Shown here piece by piece: positions 45,628 through 54,936 of a stretch of DNA of 64,000 nucleotides (positions are counted from its first letter, which is position 1; each line of letters opens with the position of its first letter). The notes under the pieces were generated by a model. The model searched no databases, was not told the DNA's origin, and was given only the letters and a program-made list of their open reading frames with translations. A program made the position numbers and the translations under genes. Origin of the DNA: Thermospira aquatica (lineage in GTDB: Bacteria > Spirochaetota > Brevinematia > Brevinematales > Thermospiraceae); assembly GCF_023525255.1 (NCBI RefSeq), contig NZ_CP073355.1, positions 1,922,001 through 1,986,000 of the forward strand, read 5' to 3'.

Positions 45628-46933
45628 CGCCTCCGCTGAAGGTGAGGGGAGTAGCGGTGGTGGTGTATTCCCTGTCCGGTTTGCCTATAGCCCACGATAG
45701 TCCCGCCGAGAGAGTGACATCACTTGTAGGAGCGTAGGTGAGGGTGGGTTGGAGGATAGCTGATTCGTCTTCAATGTTCCAGAGGGTATACATTTGGGTA
45801 GAGAGTTCGCGTACGAAGATTTTTTTGAATCCTAGAGAGAAAAGGAGATACCATCGCGCGTATTCATTGGGGATATACGCTCTGGTGGCAAGGGCAGTCT
45901 GAAGTTTTATGGGATTGTCGAAAAGACTGGCGTTGGTCCCTTGACTGTTGTGAAATATTTCTAGCAACGTAAACAGCCGCTCTTTTTCATCAAAAACATC
46001 CCATGAACGGGAGATGGAGAAAGAAAGCCGAGAAACCCATTGGTGAGAGATTGGTTCAGCAACATAATTAGTAAAGGGAACATATCCTATCGTAATGATT
46101 TCCTCTTTGAGAGAAGGGCGATTATCTCCATAGGATATGGTGCCTTCGGCTTTGATATCAAAACCCCATAAACGAGTGGAGAGATCCGCACCATAAACAG
46201 GAATCGCGTTTTTCTTCCACCAGCCACAGATGCCTATTTCTGTGGTGCCCAGGAGTACCTCTAAGCGGGAGGCAAGGGCGGTATGTTCTATGGTATCTGT
46301 GTCGGTGAAATCAACAAAGGTGTACCAATTGGCTACGGTTTTGTAAGGGATGTGTATCTTGAGTCCCCACGTACCTTCTCTGGTAGCTTCGAGATTTCCC
46401 AGGTTTTTTCTTTCACGGTTAATCAGATCCGTTGGGTTCCAGAAATAGGTTGTTCCCCATTTGAGGAACTGTTTGCCGAGTCTGAGATACACGGTGTGGG
46501 CGAGGGGAAGATCAATAAAGATCTCTTTCATCTGCAAAATGAAAGTATTGGTTTCTGTCACCGAGGTTGACGTGTCTGTGGCAGGATCATAAAAACGATG
46601 GAGGAAAGGAATTCCACCGGATGAGGTGGCAAAGGCTATATCTACAAAGGCCTTGTATCCTTTTCCCTGTCGAATATCCAAAAACAGATCCCCTCCGATA
46701 GTAAAGAGATAACGGTTTGGATCAGAACTCTCAAGGTTGGTGAGTCGGCTTTTGGGGATCAGGTAAGAAAACTCCCCCTGAATCTGCCCGGTGAGGGAAA
46801 AAGCCTTGAAAGACTCATTGGTGAGCAAAGGGGCGTCTGTGATGATATCACTCTTTTCAAAAAGCTCGTTTTCGTCGATGGTCTGTGTCCATACAACCGA
46901 AAGGCAAAGAAAAAACAAAAACAAAACCCGCAT
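45611..46933 (-). CDS. Predicted outer-membrane beta-barrel protein of the ABC operon
   Basis: The 440-residue product has a signal peptide (MRVLFLFFLCLSVVWTQ) and many amphipathic strands, ending in GGVTLRF with the C-terminal Phe of barrel proteins. A segment YLRLGKQFLKWGTTYFWNPTDLINR resembles the DUF1302-type barrels. It is the last gene of an operon with an ABC exporter and a LolA-like protein, so it may be the outer-membrane partner. Confidence 0.8.
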   Translation of the reverse strand: MRVLFLFFLCLSVVWTQTIDENELFEKSDIITDAPLLTNESFKAFSLTGQIQGEFSYLIPKSRLTNLESSDPNRYLFTIGGDLFLDIRQGKGYKAFVDIAFATSSGGIPFLHRFYDPATDTSTSVTETNTFILQMKEIFIDLPLAHTVYLRLGKQFLKWGTTYFWNPTDLINRERKNLGNLEATREGTWGLKIHIPYKTVANWYTFVDFTDTDTIEHTALASRLEVLLGTTEIGICGWWKKNAIPVYGADLSTRLWGFDIKAEGTISYGDNRPSLKEEIITIGYVPFTNYVAEPISHQWVSRLSFSISRSWDVFDEKERLFTLLEIFHNSQGTNASLFDNPIKLQTALATRAYIPNEYARWYLLFSLGFKKIFVRELSTQMYTLWNIEDESAILQPTLTYAPTSDVTLSAGLSWAIGKPDREYTTTATPLTFSGGVTLRF

Positions 46934-46941
46934 AAAGACTC

Positions 46942-47694
46942 CTATTTACTTAGGTTCTCCAGGTATGCTTTAGTAAAAACGTGACCGGGAATCCTATCAA
47001 AAGAAATACCGGAAAGTTCGAAAATAGTTTTGTTTCCCTGATCGAATTCATCGATAAAAATTTGCTGGAGGGGAATATAGCGTCCCTGGATCTGGGTGTA
47101 CTTGAGGTAGTAGATGGTCTGCATCAACGTTCCCGAGAGGGCAAAAGCCAGAGCCTTGAGAACAAGAAAATTTTCTTTATGAATCCAGAGAATTTGTTTT
47201 GGGTAGGTGACATCACTCACTCTGGCAATGAGTTCCACTTTATACACGGGAATAGATCCAAGTTTTTCTTCGGTGATTTTTTCAAGATTGTTTTCATCTC
47301 TGGCAACGGTGTAGAGTTCACTAAGCTTGCGTTTTTCCAGGTCACCACTTCGAGCATCCGTTCCAGCAACAGATTCATCCCGACTGATGTGCTGAAAGGT
47401 ACGGGTGTTTCGTTTGTACATCCAGAGGTTCTCACCTACCTTGAGGTACCCGTTCCCTTTTTCTTTGTCTGGTGCTGTCATCACGATGAGGAATGAATCA
47501 TCAGCATCCCGGCGGTAATAGATGGCTTCAAGCTTCTGGATGCTTTCCCCTTTTTGTTGAGAGATGGTTACTCTGGCGGTAATATCAGTACGCATTTCAG
47601 AGAGTGCATCCAGTTTTTTCAAAAGTTCCGGTCCTGTGATACTCCAGCCGAGGGAAAGTATTCCCATACTCACGATAACCAGGATTCTTTTCAT
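46942..47694 (-). CDS. LolA-like outer-membrane lipoprotein-sorting protein
   Basis: The 250-residue product has signal peptide MKRILVIVSMGILSLGWS and a LolA/LolB-like fold: DITARVTISQQKGESIQKLEAIYYRR, KGNGYLKVGENLWMYKRNTRTFQHIS and FLVLKALAFALSGTLMQTIYYLKYTQI are typical of the family often paired with MacB/LolE-type permeases. It is 11 bp after the permease gene. Likely periplasmic carrier of a lipid or lipoprotein. Confidence 0.85.
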   Translation of the reverse strand: MKRILVIVSMGILSLGWSITGPELLKKLDALSEMRTDITARVTISQQKGESIQKLEAIYYRRDADDSFLIVMTAPDKEKGNGYLKVGENLWMYKRNTRTFQHISRDESVAGTDARSGDLEKRKLSELYTVARDENNLEKITEEKLGSIPVYKVELIARVSDVTYPKQILWIHKENFLVLKALAFALSGTLMQTIYYLKYTQIQGRYIPLQQIFIDEFDQGNKTIFELSGISFDRIPGHVFTKAYLENLSK

Positions 47695-47705
47695 ATTTTT
47701 TCTCC

Positions 47706-49421
47706 TTATTTGTAATGAATAAGGGCTTTTGCTGGCGAAAGACGGGAAGCGCGTCTAGAAGGTCCAGCTGCGGTGATGAATCCGAGGAGAAGGACAAAGA
47801 AGAGACAAAAGAGGTTCCATCCCCAATCAAGAGAAAGTTGAAGACGGTTATTCACCAGAAACATCATCAACATGCCTTCATTTTTCATAGGAATAGCACA
47901 GATGATAGTGACAATGAGCGCACCCAGAAGGATACCTGCAAGACCTGCAAAAGTCATGAGAAGTTCTACCTCCATGAGAAAGAGCCTGCGAACATCTTTT
48001 TGTTGCATTCCAAGGGCGCGGAGGGTGCCAATCTCTCGTGTTCGTTCACGAATGGTCATACGCAGAGAGTTTGCCAGTCCCACCATAACAATCAGAAAAA
48101 GAAACGAAGCAAATATTAAACTCACCATATTGATACCAGAAAGAAACTGGAGAAAAGAAGAAGTGGATTCGTAAAGGGTAGAAACAAGAATCTTGTCTGC
48201 ATAGATAGGATTTTTCTTGAGATCTTCGTAAAACATCGTGATATCCTGATCACTTTTTGGTCTCGGGAGAAGGTACCATTCAGTGCAGAAAAAGTCGGTA
48301 TTGGTGAGAGGGAGATTGGTAACCATGATATCCCTGGAGGGAAGTGCCTGAAATGTCTGGAAGAAATCCTTCTCGTTGACGAGCACAAGCTCGGGAAGAG
48401 AGCGACTTGAATAGATGGCGTTGATAGGGAGAGAAACGGTCTTCCATCCTTCAAAACGGGAGAGATAACGAAGATTGAGAACCTCTCCTGGCATACGACG
48501 AAGTGACCTGGCAAGTGTTTCAGGGATGAGTATACCCTTTCGACGAAAGTCGAGGTCTTTTTCGCTTTTGATGATGGTGATCTCGTTTGAGAGTTTTTGA
48601 AAACGTTTCTCGTCTCGCCAGAAGCCAGCAACCTGGATGTTTTTTCCTTCGGTTTGAGCCTGGAAGATAAGAAGAGGGGGAGTGAGTCTTTTGTGGATTT
48701 CGTTTGCTAGAGAGAGGGTTTGTTGTCTATTTTTGAGAACAATAGTCGCACTTCCTGCCTCATAGTCCCGGTAGTCTAAAAGAGAAACCATCGCTTGTTT
48801 GGGAACATACCCAACCCATCCCATGAAGGAGACATCAGATTTATAGATAGCGACAATAGTAAAGCGTGCCGTCTGTGTTTGTCCATGAATGGTTTGAAAA
48901 GATGCTTTTACCGTATCGTAGAGCTTGACTCTGAGGTATTCGGCTTTGTCTTTGGTAATGACGAGAGGATTTTCGTAACGCGTGTTGGTGAGATCCCAGC
49001 CGTTTCCTTCGATGATATTGAGAAAACCAAGAAAGCCTTTATCGATATCGACACCAACGAGCTGGATGAGATCGCTTCGTTTATTACCTACCAGTTTTAC
49101 AAAGGCAGAAGCATCTGTATAGTAAAACTCCATATCATTTGTATAAGGATGTATTGCATCCTCGAGAACACGTTTGTCTCTAAAGTATCCTTGAGCCCTG
49201 CCATAGAAGTCATTGACTATGCCTAAAACACTTATCTGAATGTGTCCATTCATATAGGTGATCCACCGATCTATGAGAAGTTTTTTGAGACCATTGGAAA
49301 AGGATCCGGCAACCACCAGCATGCTCATGCCTACAACGATCCCTGCGCTGAGGAAGAGGTTACGTCGTTTCTGGCGGGTGAGGTTTCGTAGAGCAAGAAA
49401 GAAAAGAGTGAGGAGTTTCAT
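47706..49421 (-). CDS. FtsX/LolE-type ABC permease
   Basis: The 571-residue protein has one N-terminal helix (about 18-45), a large periplasmic region (about 50-430) and three C-terminal helices. SLRMTIRERTREIGTLRALGMQQKDVRRLFLMEVELL is the family's cytoplasmic loop. The periplasmic part is longer than in LolE. Second of two permeases in the operon. Confidence 0.9.
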   Translation of the reverse strand: MKLLTLFFLALRNLTRQKRRNLFLSAGIVVGMSMLVVAGSFSNGLKKLLIDRWITYMNGHIQISVLGIVNDFYGRAQGYFRDKRVLEDAIHPYTNDMEFYYTDASAFVKLVGNKRSDLIQLVGVDIDKGFLGFLNIIEGNGWDLTNTRYENPLVITKDKAEYLRVKLYDTVKASFQTIHGQTQTARFTIVAIYKSDVSFMGWVGYVPKQAMVSLLDYRDYEAGSATIVLKNRQQTLSLANEIHKRLTPPLLIFQAQTEGKNIQVAGFWRDEKRFQKLSNEITIIKSEKDLDFRRKGILIPETLARSLRRMPGEVLNLRYLSRFEGWKTVSLPINAIYSSRSLPELVLVNEKDFFQTFQALPSRDIMVTNLPLTNTDFFCTEWYLLPRPKSDQDITMFYEDLKKNPIYADKILVSTLYESTSSFLQFLSGINMVSLIFASFLFLIVMVGLANSLRMTIRERTREIGTLRALGMQQKDVRRLFLMEVELLMTFAGLAGILLGALIVTIICAIPMKNEGMLMMFLVNNRLQLSLDWGWNLFCLFFVLLLGFITAAGPSRRASRLSPAKALIHYK

Positions 49422-49435
49422 AGTGGTTTCTCCTT

Positions 49436-50956
49436 TTACTCTCTTGAAATGGCTTCAAGAGGGGTGGTTTTTTTCGCTAAATGACCGGGATAGAGTGATG
49501 CAAGCCAGAGGACAAAGAAAAGTACCAGGAGGTTACCGAGAATATCGAGAGGTGTCACCATAGGGATAAAATACTCTCCCCCAAAGATCAATTGGAGCAT
49601 CTCATTTTTAGCAGGAAGTTTCACAAGAGCAAAAATCCAGCTCACCAGAGCCCCTACGAGGATACCACTTCCTCCGAAAACAAGTCCAAGGGTTAGCGTT
49701 TCAAAAAGAATCATTCTCCCTACAAAATTTTTCTGGGCTCCAATCGCACGCATCATACCGATTTCTGTCGTACGTTCTATGACAGACATTGAGAGGATAT
49801 TCATGACAATAATGAACGAGACAAGGAAAAGGAGAAACATAATGACGGAGAACATGCCCTGAACAATGCCAATAAACTGGGAGAATTGGGGCGTGGCTTC
49901 CTGCCAGGAGATTGCCTTTCCATCGGCTTTGGCTTCGATGAGAGCGCGGTTAAGTTTTTTGAGGGCTTCAGCATCTCCTGTGCCTGGTCTCGTCTTGATG
50001 ATCACTGCATTGTAGGCTTCGGGATTGTAGGTATAGTTTTCCTGTCGCTTAAGTGACTTTTTGAGAGTGGTTTCATCATAGGTGGAAGAGGATACAGGAG
50101 TCTCTTGTGAAAAGAGATTTTGTTCCAGAAGGGTATCGAGATTGTCTGCCTGGAGGATAGTTTTTTCTGTTTTGGTGAGAGAGATGTTTTCAGGAGTAAT
50201 AACATAGTGAAACATCTCCACGTACGAAAGTGGATCCACAAAGGCAATAAAATCTCCCAGGAGATTATTGAGCTTTTCGAAGCGGAAAACTCCCTTAACA
50301 TTGAGGCGAATATCGCTTCCACCTTCTTCGCTTAATCCCATGAGAACGACATTTGACGCATACGAGAGGCTTTCCAGGTTACTCAGGATTTTGGGTGGCA
50401 TATTGCTTGTGATCACCTCACCACCCTCCGGGAGAAGCCAGAGGTTAATAACTTCTGCTGTTTGGTTTCTCTGAACATTTCCGATCATAATGCCCCGTTC
50501 TCCGGAGAGAAGGCGCCTCCCTTCCACAACAATGAGCCGGTTTTGAAAAAAGCGTTCATACCTATCAACATCCACAGCGTATATCATGTAAAACACGGGA
50601 AGTCCGGTGGGGTTGAGAAGCATGGCGACGTTTCGACCAAGAGGGAGAAAATCCTCAACAAAAGGTAGAGAAGAGAGGATATTGCTGATCTGAGCATAAT
50701 TGTGAATGAGACTCATAGGCCGTCCCGTCATGAAACCAAAAACCTCTTTGTCCATCTGGTTGGTGGAGATGATCACCATGTTTCCCGTAAAACCATGGAT
50801 GATATTTTGTTCCAGAGAGGTATTTATCCCTTTAATGGCAGCGTTTCCAAAGGTGAGAAGAAAGGCAACGAGAAAAAGAAGTCCACCTACGATGAGACTT
50901 TTTCCCTTATGGCGGAAAAGGTTACGAAAGGCTATACTATAAAATAGGAGTTGCAT
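49436..50956 (-). CDS. FtsX/LolC-type ABC permease
   Basis: The 506-residue protein has the same topology (FRHKGKSLIVGGLLFLVAFLLTFGNAAIKG at the N-terminus; SVIERTTEIGMMRAIGAQKNFVGRMILFETL before the last helices). It forms the other half of a heterodimeric transporter with the 47706-49421 product. 3 bp after the ATPase gene. Confidence 0.9.
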   Translation of the reverse strand: MQLLFYSIAFRNLFRHKGKSLIVGGLLFLVAFLLTFGNAAIKGINTSLEQNIIHGFTGNMVIISTNQMDKEVFGFMTGRPMSLIHNYAQISNILSSLPFVEDFLPLGRNVAMLLNPTGLPVFYMIYAVDVDRYERFFQNRLIVVEGRRLLSGERGIMIGNVQRNQTAEVINLWLLPEGGEVITSNMPPKILSNLESLSYASNVVLMGLSEEGGSDIRLNVKGVFRFEKLNNLLGDFIAFVDPLSYVEMFHYVITPENISLTKTEKTILQADNLDTLLEQNLFSQETPVSSSTYDETTLKKSLKRQENYTYNPEAYNAVIIKTRPGTGDAEALKKLNRALIEAKADGKAISWQEATPQFSQFIGIVQGMFSVIMFLLFLVSFIIVMNILSMSVIERTTEIGMMRAIGAQKNFVGRMILFETLTLGLVFGGSGILVGALVSWIFALVKLPAKNEMLQLIFGGEYFIPMVTPLDILGNLLVLFFVLWLASLYPGHLAKKTTPLEAISRE

Positions 50957-50959
50957 AGC

Positions 50960-51649
50960 TTACTCCTCACCTATGATCTTTCCGTCTTTGAGTCTCACAA
51001 TTCTTTTCGCGTATTTGAGAACGTCGGGGTTATGGGTAGAAAAGATAAAAGTGGTTTGCTGGGTTTCATTGAGATGGCGCATGATGGAGAGGATGATTTC
51101 TCCTGTCTCTGAGTCAAGATTGGCGGTCGGTTCATCAGCCAGAACAATGGCAGGGTTGGTTACCAGAGCCCTTGCGATAGCGACACGCTGTCTCTGTCCG
51201 CCGGATAATTCGGCAGGCTTATGGGTGATAAAATCCTTCAGTCCCACATTCTCAATAAGTTTTTCCACTCGTTCCTTGATCTCCTGTCTGGAAAGACCAG
51301 ATTTATCTTTCATAAGGAGAAGGGGAAACTCCACATTCTCTCTCACATTAAGCACCGGGATAAGATTGAACGTCTGAAAGATAAATCCCACTTTGTGAAG
51401 TCTCATATTGGTGAGTTCTTTGTCGTTTAAAGACGAGACATCCTGTCCGTCAATAATAACATCCCCTGAGGTGGGTTTGTCGATACATCCTATGAGGTTG
51501 AGAAGAGTTGTTTTACCGCTTCCTGATGGTCCTACGATAGAGAAAAACTCTCCCTTTTCTACGGTAAGGGATACTCCTCGCAGAGCATGGACAGTGGTTT
51601 TGCCCAGGGGATAATCTTTTGTCACTTCTTTAATCTCTATGAGCGGCAT
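50960..51649 (-). CDS. LolD/MacB-type ABC ATPase
   Basis: The 229-residue ATPase has Walker A GPSGSGKTT, signature LSGGQRQRVAIARAL, Walker B IVLADEPTANLD and switch His in IFSTHNPDVL. First gene of the operon ATPase-permease-permease-LolA-like-barrel. Confidence 0.95.
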   Translation of the reverse strand: MPLIEIKEVTKDYPLGKTTVHALRGVSLTVEKGEFFSIVGPSGSGKTTLLNLIGCIDKPTSGDVIIDGQDVSSLNDKELTNMRLHKVGFIFQTFNLIPVLNVRENVEFPLLLMKDKSGLSRQEIKERVEKLIENVGLKDFITHKPAELSGGQRQRVAIARALVTNPAIVLADEPTANLDSETGEIILSIMRHLNETQQTTFIFSTHNPDVLKYAKRIVRLKDGKIIGEE

Positions 51650-51674
51650 ACAGACTCCTTTTTAGTTTTGAAAC

Positions 51675-51703
51675 AGTATATCACAGGAGACTGAAAAAAG
51701 CAA
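51675..51703 (-). promoter_or_regulatory. Promoter of the LolD-type operon
   Basis: On the minus strand TTGCTT (51698-51703), 17-bp spacer, TATACT (51675-51680). The integrase-type IS starts at 51709, leaving only the 5-bp target duplication before the -35. Confidence 0.78.
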
Positions 51704-51708
51704 ATTTT

Positions 51709-53108
51709 CGAATTGCTTCATAATAAAAGTACTCGAAAAGGGAACGTTGCTTCAAAATAAAAAAGTACTTTAAATTTGTATAAAATAATCCAGTTCAAAG
51801 AACTGGAGGTACAAGGTGGAATTAGCGATGTTTGAAAGGAGACCTATTTACAGGGAAACGGCGAAAGAGTATCAAAAAGCCAGCAAAAAGGAAAAAATGG
51901 AGATACTGGATTACTTTGTGAGGATAACAGGTTTAAAAAACCGAAACTATGCCGCCAGGCTCTTGAGGCAGCACGGAAAAACCATCTATGTAGGCAAGAA
52001 AAATTACCTTAAAGCCGACATAGCCAAGAAGGGCAAAAGACCTGGCAGAAAGAAAAAATTCGGCGAAGAGGAACTAAAACTTCTAAAAAAGGTCTGGGAA
52101 ATTGAAAACTACATGTGTGGCAAACGTTTAAAGCCAATTTTAAATGAAGTTTTAGATAATCTCTTAGCAAACGGACATCTCCACGGTTCTCCACAGGCTA
52201 TAGAAAACTTGCGCCATATAAGTGCTTCAAGTATTGACCGACTTTTGAAACATGAGCGTAAAAGCTTGAGATAAAAGGACGAAAAGGTACAAAGCCTGGA
52301 ACGCTATTAAAGCAACAAATAGCTATACGCACGTGGGCAGAGTGGGATGAAAATGCCCTGGGTTCATGGAGATTGATCTGGTTGCCCATGAGGGAGGAAA
52401 TAGCGGGGAGATTTTGCTCAAACATTAAATATGGTGGATGTTTGGAGCGGTTGGACAGAACTTGTGGCAATCAAAACAAAGCTTCAAAATGGGTAAGAGA
52501 AGCCATAGAAAAAGTCCAAAGACTTCCTTTTGAGTTACGGGGAATTGATTCTGATACCGGCGCTGAATTTATTAATCATCCTCTACGCGATTGGTGTGAG
52601 AAGAACCAGATAAAATTTACAAGGGGGAGAAGCTCCCGTTCCAATGATAACTGCTACGTTGAGCAGAAAAACTATTCCATAGTCCGCCAGAATGTTGGAT
52701 ACTTCCGCTACGATACCGAGGAAGAAGTCTACTACTTGAACCGACTCTATGCGTATCTCAGGCTTTATGCCAACTTTTTTCAACCGGTTATGAAAATGAC
52801 AGAGAAAAAGAGAATCGGAAGCAAGGTGCAAAAGAAGCATGATGATATTAAAACTCCCTACCAGCGGCTTTTAGAAAGCTCTTATGTAAGTGAGGCACAA
52901 AAGGAACGCCTAACAAGGCTTTATAAGGCTCTCGATTTGTTTCACCTAAGACAAAAAATTACAGCTTGCCAGAGAAAACTTTTCAGCCTTCAAAAGAAAA
53001 AGAATGTAAAAAACAAAAATTTGAAGGAAACTGTATGGAATTTTTGAGTACTTTTTTTTATGAGGCAATGATTCGAATTTCGAGTACTTTTTTATTTGAC
53101 GCAACGGG
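51709..53108 (+). mobile_element. Integrase-type IS, copy 3, uninterrupted
   Basis: The 1400-bp element has target duplication ATTTT (51704-51708 and 53109-53113). It begins CGAATTGCTTCATAATAAAA and ends TTTGACGCAACGGG. Two direct copies of TTGCNTCA...AGTACT lie in each terminal 70 bp, likely transposase binding sites. Before the transposase, CCAGTTC-AAA-GAACTGG (51790-51806) is a perfect hairpin whose 3' arm runs into the Shine-Dalgarno GGAGG. Confidence 0.94.
51816..53047 (+). pseudogene. Integrase-core transposase, frameshifted
   Basis: The start is GTG at 51816 (MELAMFERRP) with an alternative ATG at 51828. The first frame ends at 52274 because one A is missing in the AAAAA run of GTAAAAAGC near 52260. 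A second set of changes near 52350 (GCCCTGGGTTCATGG) disturbs the segment with the first catalytic Asp. From about 52480 the frame is open to the end, with GIDSDTGAEFIN (second Asp) and CYVEQKNYSIVRQNVGY (Glu). Full length would be about 410 residues. Confidence 0.9.
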
Positions 53109-53200
53109 ATTTTTCCTGTTTTTTTAAAAAAAGAAAAAAAGTTCACACTTTTGATGAGGAATGAGGGGAAAAGAAATGAAAAGCTGTTCCTTTTGAATTT

Positions 53201-53941
53201 CTACAGGTACACGATCTCAAACCGGTGTACCCATTCTTTCCCTCTGGTGCTGGTTCGGTAACGGATATACACATACGCCGAACCTGAAACAAGATAGGGT
53301 CTGACTGCAGAAAGGGGAGTCCACTGGATGGAGAGAGGACCTGGTGTATAGTAGGCGAGGGGGATAAGAGAAGCGAGACGATCTCCCTGCTTGTTGTAGA
53401 GTTCCACCTCTATCCATGCAGGACTGAGCAGGGAAAAATCCACGGAGAGAATCCCCTCGGGATGGTAAACAATTTTGGGATTGACAAGCACAAGGGAAGG
53501 GGTAAGGGGAATTTCTTCCTTACGAACGATTCCAAAGCTGTAGAGGGTGATTCCAGGGGAAAGATATGCCCAGACGTCAATACGACGCTGAAAGATATTT
53601 TCTAGAAAGATACTTCCACTCTGAAGAAGTTGTACATTGGTAAGCAGGCGGTTGTCCTCGCTATCGTGGACTTCGATGATGAGGCCTTCGTTTCCACTAT
53701 CTTGAAAATCAGCAAAAATATGACTAAAAAGATATCCTTCTCCACAGGAAAGATCCAGGAGGGTAAGCCAGCCCATGTCAGTAGTGGTGGACTGAATACC
53801 CAGGGGGGACAGTGAGATGTTTTCCCAGTCACTTATCCATGAGAAACTATTAGTGTTTTTTACAGAGATCTTGAAAATATCATTAATCGTCCATTGAGCG
53901 TACAGAAAGACAGGAAAAAGCCACACAAAATACCATTTCAT
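53201..53941 (-). CDS. Secreted protein of unknown function
   Basis: The 246-residue product has signal peptide MKWYFVWLFPVFLYAQ and a beta-rich body. The last third (SVDFSLLSPAWIEVELYNKQGDRLASLIP, GPLSIQWTPLSA) resembles FlgD/FlnA-like Ig-type modules that often close secreted proteins. Function unknown. Overlaps the upstream gene by 4 bp. Confidence 0.75.
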   Translation of the reverse strand: MKWYFVWLFPVFLYAQWTINDIFKISVKNTNSFSWISDWENISLSPLGIQSTTTDMGWLTLLDLSCGEGYLFSHIFADFQDSGNEGLIIEVHDSEDNRLLTNVQLLQSGSIFLENIFQRRIDVWAYLSPGITLYSFGIVRKEEIPLTPSLVLVNPKIVYHPEGILSVDFSLLSPAWIEVELYNKQGDRLASLIPLAYYTPGPLSIQWTPLSAVRPYLVSGSAYVYIRYRTSTRGKEWVHRFEIVYL

Positions 53942-54936
53942 TTTTTTTCCTCTTTTTGCTGGGAGATGAATTCCTCAACCCAGCGGATATTTTGTTCTTC
54001 GATTTCGTTTTCTTTTGATTCCTGGCGTTTATGATGGTTAAGAAGTTGGTTCATGTTGTGATCAAGCCAGAAAAAGAAGCTGATAATGACTATGAGAATA
54101 CCCAGCACTACAAACAGACGTCCAAAAACACCTAGCATTCGAAGAAAACCACCTTTTTTAAGAAACATATCAACTTTTCCAATGGTTTCTGTTTTCCAGA
54201 GGAGGGGAAAAGAGACTATCAAGTAGTCACGAGAGCTTTTGGCCTGATGGGGTTCATCTTCTAGCATCTTTGAAGGAATTTTTCCAGAGGTGAGGAGAAT
54301 TTCTCCAAGTCTAAGAGCGAGGGGAGTCTGTGTTGGTGGTATCCATGATTGGAAGTTTTCTTTTTTAAATAACAGGTGAAATTGGAGTTCACGATCAAAG
54401 GTTGCATCCTTCCAGGTGATGACACATTCGATGAGATTATCTATATAGCGGAAATTATAAAGATTCTCTGATGCTATCTTTTGTGGTGAAATACTGTAGG
54501 TGCCATGCTTGTAGAGAAGCTGTCCACTCTCTCCAATAACATAGCCTTCGACAAAACCTGGAAGTTTTTCCCAATAGGTTTCTATGATGGTGTGGAGAGA
54601 GGGAAGGGTACCTGAAACAACGTAGAAAAAAATAGCATCGTTGAGGTTTTTATCCTGTTTGAAACGGTCCACAATCGAAAAGAAATGATCCTTTTCCTGT
54701 TCTATCAGAGCGAAGGTGTTTGTGGCTTCTTTGGCAAGATTTTCCATGTATTGATCACTAACAATGAATTCTCGAATTTTTTTGTAGAAAGCCTCATGCC
54801 AGATAAAAAAGGCGTAATGCGAGATTCCACTCTCCACTTGGAGTTCTGTGGTGACAGCAATCACTCCAAAAGATATCATCCATATCAGCACGATAAGCAT
54901 CATGACTTTGGTCAGGATGGCAAAGCTTCGTTGCAT
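53938..54936 (-). CDS. Membrane protein with extracytoplasmic sensor-like domain
   Basis: The 332-residue product has an N-terminal helix (about 10-30), a periplasmic region of about 230 residues, a second helix (about 268-292) and a short cytoplasmic tail rich in Glu and Lys. The layout matches Cache-type sensor proteins but no kinase, HAMP or methyl-accepting domain follows. Function unknown. Its start overlaps the end of aroK by 25 bp. Confidence 0.75.
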   Translation of the reverse strand: MQRSFAILTKVMMLIVLIWMISFGVIAVTTELQVESGISHYAFFIWHEAFYKKIREFIVSDQYMENLAKEATNTFALIEQEKDHFFSIVDRFKQDKNLNDAIFFYVVSGTLPSLHTIIETYWEKLPGFVEGYVIGESGQLLYKHGTYSISPQKIASENLYNFRYIDNLIECVITWKDATFDRELQFHLLFKKENFQSWIPPTQTPLALRLGEILLTSGKIPSKMLEDEPHQAKSSRDYLIVSFPLLWKTETIGKVDMFLKKGGFLRMLGVFGRLFVVLGILIVIISFFFWLDHNMNQLLNHHKRQESKENEIEEQNIRWVEEFISQQKEEKK

